Assembly (NCBI GenBank): GCA_004556395.1
Contig: SFHK01000052.1
Location: 1 to 26,730, forward strand
Source: Clostridiales bacterium
Lineage (GTDB): Bacteria; Bacillota; Clostridia; Christensenellales; Aristaeellaceae
DNA: 26,730 nucleotides
Direction: 5' to 3'
Of the stretch, positions 21,841 through 26,730 are shown one piece after another. How positions within the stretch are numbered: the stretch's first letter is position 1; every line of letters begins with the position of its first letter. Below the pieces are notes generated by a model. That model had not been told where the DNA came from, did no database searches, and saw nothing but the letters and a program-made list of their open reading frames with translations. A program made the translations under genes and the position numbers.

Positions 21841-22028
21841 GACGTTCCGTTCGGGTATGAAGGCGTGTTGTGGCTTGCGGACGGTATTGGCTGGTCGCGC
21901 GGAGGGGACGGGCGCGCCGGAAGGGCTGACGTTCCGTTCGGGTGGGCAGGAGCATTGCGGTTTGCCGGAATCTGTCATAGAGCGCGAAGAGGACGGGCGC
22001 GTCGGAAAGGCGGACGTTCCGTTCGGGT
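21841..22028. repeat. Tandem 86-bp repeats after nadK
   Basis: GACGTTCCGTTCGGGT occurs at 21841, 21928 and 22013 (spacings 87 and 85), each followed by a similar GGAGCATTGCGGTTTG-type stretch and preceded by GACGGGCGCG in two cases. A degenerate fourth start is GGACGTTTTATGCGGG near 22122. The nadK-SPFH gap (21826-22220) holds nothing else apart from a promoter. Confidence 0.75.
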
Positions 22029-22162
22029 GTGCAGAAGCGTTGCGGTTTTGTCGGTGTTCTTTCGGGGCGTTCCCAGATCGCAAAAGTGCCATTATTCAGA
22101 AAGCGGACAGACGCGGAAACGGACGTTTTATGCGGGCAGGCGCGCAATTCGGCGGAATTCCA

Positions 22163-22191
22163 TTGCATATGCGGCCGGTTTATGGTAGGAT
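22163..22191 (+). promoter_or_regulatory. Promoter of the SPFH gene
   Basis: TTGCAT (22163-22168), 17-bp spacer, TAGGAT (22186-22191), about 30 bases before the ATG. Confidence 0.55.
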
Positions 22192-22220
22192 GAGGGCACA
22201 AACAAAAGAGGAGGATTCCA

Positions 22221-23144
22221 ATGGAAAATCGCAAAAAACGCAATCCCCGCACGAAGCTGATCGTTCCGGTCGTCATACTGGCCGTCATTCTTCTGGCGGT
22301 TATCGCCTTCCCGCCGTTCGTCAGCGTGCCCACCGGTCACACCGGCGTGGTGACGACGTTCGGCCGCGTGGAGGACAGGGTGCTGGACGAGGGCTTCCAC
22401 TTTAAGAATCCCGTTCAGCGCGTGGTGATGATGGACAACCGCACGCAGAAGGCCTCGATGGCCATGCAGGCGTTTTCCAGCGACATTCAGCAGGTGGACA
22501 TTGTGTGTTCCGTGAACTACTCGGTGGACAGGCAGAACGCGCAGAACCTGTACAGGAACGTGGGCGTGAACTATTATGAGACCGTCATGCGTCCCCGCGT
22601 TCAGGAGTGCACGAAGAGCGTGTTCACCAAGTACACCGCCGAAACGCTGATGGACGTGCGCAGCTCGCTTTCCACGCAGATTCGCGACCTGCTCGCGCCG
22701 GAAATGAAGGACTACGGCATTCTGATCGCCAGCGTGACCGTTGAAAACGTGGACTTCACCGACGCGTTCACCGACGCGGTCGAGGCCAAGCAGGTGGCGC
22801 TTCAGACCAAGCTGAAAACCGAAACCCAGCAGGCCGAGCTGGTGTCCATCGCCCAGTCCACCGCCGAGCGCGACCTGATCGCCGCCCGCACGGACGCGGA
22901 GAAGCGCACCATTCTGGCCGAGGCCGAGGCGTCCGTCAAGCGCATCGAGGCCGACGCGGACGCGTACAAGGTGAAGGTACAGTCCGAGGCGGAGGCCGCC
23001 GCGAACAAGCTGATCGCGTCCTCTCTGACCGACTCGCTCATTCGCTACACGCAGGCCAACCGCTGGAACGGCTCGCTGCCCCAGATCGTTGGCAATTCCA
23101 CCGCGCTGCCGGTGCTCGATCTGACGGGCGCGGACGCGAACTGA
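22221..23144 (+). CDS. SPFH/prohibitin family membrane protein
   Basis: A 307-residue protein with one N-terminal transmembrane helix (about 13-31, LIVPVVILAVILLAVIAFP). It is followed by the SPFH domain (about 34-200; VPTGHTGVVTTFGRVEDRVL, DEGFHFKNPVQRVV, VNYSVDRQNAQNLYRNVG). A long Ala/Glu-rich coiled coil follows (about 195-270) and then a short C-terminal tail. SPFH proteins form large ring-shaped oligomers on the membrane and often control membrane proteases; the precise job here is unknown. AGAGGAGG precedes the ATG. It lies 62 bases before the dppA-like gene with a hairpin between, so partial co-transcription is possible. It lacks the NfeD partner expected for the SppA/NfeD-linked type. 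Confidence 0.93.
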   Translation: MENRKKRNPRTKLIVPVVILAVILLAVIAFPPFVSVPTGHTGVVTTFGRVEDRVLDEGFHFKNPVQRVVMMDNRTQKASMAMQAFSSDIQQVDIVCSVNYSVDRQNAQNLYRNVGVNYYETVMRPRVQECTKSVFTKYTAETLMDVRSSLSTQIRDLLAPEMKDYGILIASVTVENVDFTDAFTDAVEAKQVALQTKLKTETQQAELVSIAQSTAERDLIAARTDAEKRTILAEAEASVKRIEADADAYKVKVQSEAEAAANKLIASSLTDSLIRYTQANRWNGSLPQIVGNSTALPVLDLTGADAN

Positions 23145-23153
23145 TTTATGGAC

Positions 23154-23173
23154 GGAGCGCCCGAAGGCGTTCC
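23154..23173 (+). terminator. Hairpin between SPFH and dppA-like genes
   Basis: GGAGCGCC / GGCGTTCC (one G:T) with a CGAA loop, then GCCCTTTGCG. The T-tract is weak, so it may only reduce read-through. Confidence 0.5.
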
Positions 23174-23206
23174 GCCCTTTGCGCAGAAAACGGAGGAAAC
23201 GCGAGG

Positions 23207-24034
23207 ATGAAAATTTATATCGCCGTGGACATGGAGGGCGTCAGCGGCGTAAACAGCCCGGAGCATGTGAAGACCGACGGGCGGCTGTACGCCGAGGGGC
23301 GCAGGCTTTTAACGCGCGAGGTCAACGCCGCCGTGGCGGGCGCGTTCGACGCGGGCGCGGACGAGGTGATCGTCGCCGACATGCACGGCGGCAGCAACAA
23401 CCTGCTTACCGAGGATGTGGATTCGCGCGCGCTTCTGCTCGTCGGCGCGCCGCACGCGCCGCGGTTCCCCTTTCTGGATGGAGAGGTGGACGGCATGGCG
23501 CTGCTGGGCTATCACGCCATGGCGGGCACGCGGCTGGCGAACCTTGAGCACACGATGACCAGCGCCGCGTGGCACAGCTTCCGCGTGAACGGCGAAGCGT
23601 GGGGCGAGGTGGCCATCGACGCGAAGATCGCGTCCGAGGCGGGCGTGCCGGTGATCATGGTCAGCGGAGACGACCGGCTCTGCCGCGAGGCGGACGCGTT
23701 TCTGCCCGGCGTGGAGCGCGCCTGCGTGAAGCACGGCGCGGGACGGCAGACGGCGCTGTGCCTGTCGCCCGCGAGGGGCAACGCGCTCGTGCGCGAGACG
23801 ATGAAGCGCGCGGTTCTGCGCCTGAAACGCGCGCGGGATTTCGTGCTCATGCCCGAAGCCGGGCGGTATACCGTGTCCATCACCTATAAATTCACCCCGG
23901 ACGCGGACGCGGCGACCGCCCGCCCCGGCGCGCGGCGCGTGGACGGCTACACCGTGGAAAACGACGTGTCGCGCGTGAGCGATCTGTACGGCGGGCTGTG
24001 GAGCGAATACGGCGAGACGCAGGCCGTTCACTGA
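23207..24034 (+). CDS. M55 family D-aminopeptidase (DppA-like)
   Basis: A zinc peptidase of 275 residues, similar to Bacillus DppA, which removes D-amino acids such as D-Ala from short peptides. Ligands known for DppA are visible: D8 and E10 in AVDMEGVSGV, H60 in ADMHGGSNN, H103 in LLGYHAM, and the glutamates in NGEAWGEVAIDA near 130-134. HTMTSAAWHSFRVNG is another family block. The active enzyme is a cytoplasmic decamer ring; no signal peptide is present here. The ATG has GGAGGAAACGCGAGG before it. A Dabb-domain gene follows after 16 bases, probably in the same transcript. A role in recycling peptidoglycan D-peptides is inferred. Confidence 0.93.
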   Translation: MKIYIAVDMEGVSGVNSPEHVKTDGRLYAEGRRLLTREVNAAVAGAFDAGADEVIVADMHGGSNNLLTEDVDSRALLLVGAPHAPRFPFLDGEVDGMALLGYHAMAGTRLANLEHTMTSAAWHSFRVNGEAWGEVAIDAKIASEAGVPVIMVSGDDRLCREADAFLPGVERACVKHGAGRQTALCLSPARGNALVRETMKRAVLRLKRARDFVLMPEAGRYTVSITYKFTPDADAATARPGARRVDGYTVENDVSRVSDLYGGLWSEYGETQAVH

Positions 24035-24050
24035 AAGGAAGGAATTTTCT

Positions 24051-24335
24051 ATGAAGCATCTGATTCTCGTGAAGTGGAAGGAAACCGTGGACGACGCATC
24101 GCAGCTGAAGGACGAGGCGGAGGCGCTGTTCCGCGAGACGCTGGCCATTCCCGGCATCCACGGCGTGAAGGCGATTCCCGGCCTGAAGACCGCGGCGAAC
24201 CGATATGACCTGATGATTGCCATCGATATGGACAGGGACGCGCTGCCCGCGTATAATGAGTCCGCAGCGCATAAGCGCTGGAAGGCGGAGTATGGCGAGC
24301 GGATTGAGAAGAAGGCGATTTTCGACGCGGAGTAA
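24051..24335 (+). CDS. Dabb (dimeric alpha/beta barrel, stress-responsive) domain protein
   Basis: A 94-residue small ferredoxin-like-fold protein. It shows the Dabb pattern: a first strand MKHLILVKWKE, a helix DEAEALFRETL, IPGIHGVKAIPGL, the strand YDLMIAIDMD, then LPAYNESAAHKRW, the usual Y..hp.H motif. Such proteins form dimers; most are of unknown substrate. AAAGGAAGG precedes the ATG, 16 bases after the dppA-like stop, so it is the second gene of that unit and is followed by a terminator. Confidence 0.9.
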   Translation: MKHLILVKWKETVDDASQLKDEAEALFRETLAIPGIHGVKAIPGLKTAANRYDLMIAIDMDRDALPAYNESAAHKRWKAEYGERIEKKAIFDAE

Positions 24336-24342
24336 GCGTCAA

Positions 24343-24380
24343 GGGGCAGGATTGCGAGGGCGGTCCTGCCTTTGGCTTTG
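24343..24380 (+). terminator. Terminator after the Dabb gene
   Basis: GGCAGGA (24345-24351) pairs with TCCTGCC (24364-24370), 12-nt loop, followed by TTTGGCTTTG. Confidence 0.65.
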
Positions 24381-24390
24381 CCGGAGAAGC

Positions 24391-24419
24391 TTGCTTCCAT
24401 TGAATCGCTATGCTATACT
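24391..24419 (+). promoter_or_regulatory. Promoter of the first WG-repeat gene
   Basis: TTGCTT (24391-24396), 17-bp spacer, TATACT (24414-24419). Only 8-13 bases separate it from the possible ATGs and no ribosome site lies between, unlike the second WG gene. Confidence 0.5.
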
Positions 24420-24431
24420 GGATGAAATGAG

Positions 24432-25763
24432 ATGGGAAACAAATGCGTCTGCGCGCCGTCGACACGAATCCTTTTGACGCTGGGCGCGCGTGGAGACAGT
24501 CAGGAGCAGGCATACAGGAAGGCGGGGAAGATGTTGGACGACGGAAAGGCGAAAGAATTCAAGGCGCTCGGCAGCTGTGAGGACGCTTCGCGGATGGCGC
24601 GGTATGCGCAGGCGTGCAGCGACGATATTTCTTTTACTTGGGACAGCTATTCCGGCGACGGGGATATTGTTCTCGTAGAAGAGAATGGGAAATACGGTTA
24701 TATTGATGCCGCCGGTAAGCTCGTTATTCCCTGCGAGTGGGAAGAAGCAGATTCTTTTAGCGAGGGTTTTGCCCGCGTGGGAAAGGATGGGAAATATGGT
24801 TACATTGATACGACGGGCAGGCTTGTGGTTCCCTGTGAGTGGGAGGAAGCAGATTTTTTCAGTGAGGGTCTTGCCCGCGTGGGAAAGGACGGGAAATACG
24901 GTTCTATCGATTCTGCTGGCAGGACTGTGATTTCCTGCGAGTGGGATGACATGGGCTTTTTCAGCGAGGGTCTTGTCTGTGTGGGAAAGAATGGGAAATA
25001 CGGTTACATCGATTCTGCTGGTAAGCTTGTGATTCCCTGCGAGTGGGATGACGCAGGTTCGTTCAGCGGGGGTCTTGCCCGCGTGGAGAAGGATGGAAAA
25101 TACGGTTACATTGATACGGCGGGCAGACTTGCGATTCCCTGTGAGTGGGATGACGTGGGAAGATTCGGCGGGGGGTTTGCCCGCGTGGAAAAGAATGGGA
25201 AATATGGCTATATCGATACGACCGGCAAGCTTTGTGTTCCCTGCAAGTGGGATGATACAGGTTTTCTCTTTACGGGCATTTTCGGCAAGGGGCCGGCTCC
25301 CGTAAAAAAGGACGGGAAATGGGGCTATATCGATACGACCGGCAAGCTTGTGATTCCCTGCGAGTGGGATAATGCGGATGCCTTCAATGAAGTTCCTGCC
25401 CGCGTGGAAAAGGATGGGAAATATGGTTATATCGATACGACCGGCAGGCTTGTGATTCCCTGTGAATGGGATGATGCGAGTGTTTTCAGTGAGGGGCTTG
25501 CTTATGTGGGAAAGAATGGGAAATACGGCTATATCGATACCAGCGGCAAACTCGTAATTCCCTGCGAGTGGGATGACGCAGGCATTTTCGACGAAGGTAT
25601 TGCTCCCGTGGAAATGGACGGAAAATGGGGCTGCATCGATACCACCGGCAAGACTGTGGTTCCCTGCGGCTATGATGATTTGCTTCATACCAAAACGCAT
25701 TTCTTCGCACTCAAAAACGGCTGCCTGACGATTTATGACTTGGAGGGCAGGCGGGTATTCTGA
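24432..25763 (+). CDS. WG-repeat protein, copy 1, with damaged N-terminus (likely decaying)
   Basis: A 443-residue open frame with ten WG (KWG) repeats of about 34 residues from about residue 84. The typical unit is DGKYGYIDTTGRLVIPCEW followed by DDA..FSEGLARVGK. Compared with the intact gene at 25904 the N-terminus is broken. The shared ATGAGA start at 24427 runs into TGA at 24475 because one base is missing before TTGACGCTGG. The open frame therefore begins at ATG 24432 with MGNKCVCAPSTRILL, which has no hydrophobic signal peptide. Two in-frame losses remove part of the helical linker: the bases coding YTEAAE and about 27 residues around EEEGDYEIARSLYK. There is no ribosome site. The repeats remain open, so decay is recent or the protein is still made inside the cell. 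Function of WG proteins is unknown; they are often secreted or surface proteins. Confidence 0.75.
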   Translation: MGNKCVCAPSTRILLTLGARGDSQEQAYRKAGKMLDDGKAKEFKALGSCEDASRMARYAQACSDDISFTWDSYSGDGDIVLVEENGKYGYIDAAGKLVIPCEWEEADSFSEGFARVGKDGKYGYIDTTGRLVVPCEWEEADFFSEGLARVGKDGKYGSIDSAGRTVISCEWDDMGFFSEGLVCVGKNGKYGYIDSAGKLVIPCEWDDAGSFSGGLARVEKDGKYGYIDTAGRLAIPCEWDDVGRFGGGFARVEKNGKYGYIDTTGKLCVPCKWDDTGFLFTGIFGKGPAPVKKDGKWGYIDTTGKLVIPCEWDNADAFNEVPARVEKDGKYGYIDTTGRLVIPCEWDDASVFSEGLAYVGKNGKYGYIDTSGKLVIPCEWDDAGIFDEGIAPVEMDGKWGCIDTTGKTVVPCGYDDLLHTKTHFFALKNGCLTIYDLEGRRVF

Positions 25764-25903
25764 AATTTCCGGAGATTGGCGCGGGCATGTGGTTTGGTGT
25801 TCTGCTTTGACGTTTTGCCGGGAGCGTTGGCTTTAATTGCGTCGATATGCCATGATGATGTTTGCAGAATAATCGATAAACCTTCATATGAAAGGAGAGT
25901 AAT
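25764..25903. other. Gap between the two WG-repeat genes
   Basis: 140 bp. No convincing terminator. TTGACG (25808) with TTTAAT 19 bp later is a weak promoter candidate. AAAGGAG (25891-25897) is the ribosome site of the next gene. Confidence 0.35.
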
Positions 25904-26730
25904 ATGATGAGAAGAAAACTCGTTTGCGCGCTGCTGATGCTGGCGGCGATTGTTCTGACGCTGGGTGCATACGGAGACAGTCAGAAGCGGGCATATAAAG
26001 AGGCGGGAAAGCTGCTGGACGACGGAAGGTACACGGAGGCGGCGGAGGAATTCAAGGCGCTCGGCAGCTATGAGGATTCTTCTCAGATGGCGCTGTATGC
26101 GCAGGCGCGTCAGGCGGAGGAAGAGGGAGACTATGAGATCGCGAGGAGTCTCTACAAGACAATCCCGCAAGTTCGCGATAGTCAGGCGCGCTGCGACGAT
26201 ATTTCGCTTCACACGTACGGTTTTACATGGGATAGCTTTTCCGGGAATGAGGACATTGTTCTCGTGGTAAAGGATGGAAAATTTGGTTACATCGATATCG
26301 CCGGCAGGATTGTTGCTCCCTGCGAGTGGGATGACGCGGATCCATTCAGCGAGGGTCTTGCCGGCGTGAAAAAGGACGGAAAATGGGGTTATGTCGATAC
26401 CGCTGGAAAGCTTGTGATTCCCTGTGAATGGGATTATGCGGAGTTCTTCGATGACGGGCTTGCCTGCGTGACAAAAGACGGGAAAAGCGGCTATATCGAT
26501 ACGGCTGGCAGGCTTGTTGTTCCCTGCGAGTGGGAATGGGTAGCCGGTTTCGATAACGGTCTTGCCTGCGTGAGAGAGAATGAAAAATATGGATTTATCG
26601 ATACGACCGGCAAGCTTGTGGTTCCCTGTGAATGGGATTCGGCAGATTTCTTTAGCGGCGGCCTTCTGCGGGTAAGAAAGGACGGGAAATATAGCTACAT
26701 CGACACCAGCGGCAAGCTTGTGATTTCCTG
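25904..26730 (+). CDS. Secreted WG-repeat protein, copy 2, cut by window end
   Basis: At least 275 residues, open to the right edge. Residues 1-24 form a signal sequence (MMRRKLVCALLMLAAIVLTLG). A helical TPR-like linker follows (about 25-95; AYKEAGKLLDDGRYTEAAEEF, then QAEEEGDYEIARSLYKTIP). Then WG repeats start at about 124, four complete and part of a fifth, such as DGKWGYVDTAGKLVIPCEW. The ATG at 25904 has AAAGGAG six bases away; ATG 25907 is equally possible. WG repeats are beta-rich and probably bind something outside the cell; the ligand is unknown. It is the intact paralogue of the gene at 24432, in tandem. Confidence 0.88.
   Translation, partial: MMRRKLVCALLMLAAIVLTLGAYGDSQKRAYKEAGKLLDDGRYTEAAEEFKALGSYEDSSQMALYAQARQAEEEGDYEIARSLYKTIPQVRDSQARCDDISLHTYGFTWDSFSGNEDIVLVVKDGKFGYIDIAGRIVAPCEWDDADPFSEGLAGVKKDGKWGYVDTAGKLVIPCEWDYAEFFDDGLACVTKDGKSGYIDTAGRLVVPCEWEWVAGFDNGLACVRENEKYGFIDTTGKLVVPCEWDSADFFSGGLLRVRKDGKYSYIDTSGKLVIS

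Noticed and set aside
24408..25700. Minus-strand frame of 430 codons with regular repeats
   Set aside because: It is the antisense reading of the WG repeats; periodicity is inherited from the plus-strand gene.

Overview
The window looks like a GC-rich, spore-forming member of the Bacillota (Clostridia). It carries spoIID and the yabP-yabQ-divIC sporulation/division cluster, strong Shine-Dalgarno sites of the AAAGGAGG type, a pyrophosphate-type phosphofructokinase, a Bmp/Nup nucleoside ABC transporter and WG-repeat proteins. These point to an anaerobic gut-type clostridium. Genus cannot be fixed from sequence reading alone. No rRNA, tRNA, CRISPR array, complete IS element or prophage was seen.

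Layout. 1-2000: uvrB (minus, running off the left edge) with an extended -10 promoter and a LexA-type SOS box. 2100-6100: a secreted SH3b-repeat protein, spoIID followed by two decayed tandem copies of its own 3' end and three copies of a hairpin, then a radical SAM protein of unknown function. 6100-8700: a self-regulating type MerR/TipAS regulator, an AT-rich spacer with three CTTATGTT inverted repeats, and an AlbA_2/ATPase regulator. 8690-9740 (minus): yabP-yabQ-divIC. 9950-11700 (minus): a LacX-type aldose epimerase and a small remnant of an Rhs toxin locus with two short genes beside it. 11820-16960 (minus): a four-gene Bmp-type nucleoside ABC transporter operon with a hairpin between the binding protein and the transporter genes. 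17230-19600: divergent fba and pfp, two consecutive glycolytic steps, each with a well-formed sigma-A promoter. 19610-21000: about 1.4 kb of hairpin-rich repeats with no credible gene. 21076-24335: nadK, a second small repeat set, then SPFH/prohibitin, DppA-type D-aminopeptidase and Dabb-domain genes. 24430-26730: two tandem WG-repeat genes. The first is a decaying copy that lost its signal peptide by a 1-nt shift. The second is intact but cut by the window end.

The least ordinary content is the intergenic DNA. One hairpin family (GGCGGRGGAGC..GCTCCYCCGCC) occurs at three distant places with compensatory base changes. A second hairpin (GAGAGGGN..NCCCTCTC followed by GCGCTCTCCCGGGG) occurs eight times, seven of them in the pfp-nadK gap. 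There it ends modular units of about 197 bp, with an extra 80-bp module present twice. This is the best candidate here for an undescribed element. Whether it acts as DNA (REP/BIME-like, mobile) or as structured RNA cannot be decided from one window.

All calls rest on reading translations and motifs by eye. No database or folding program was used.
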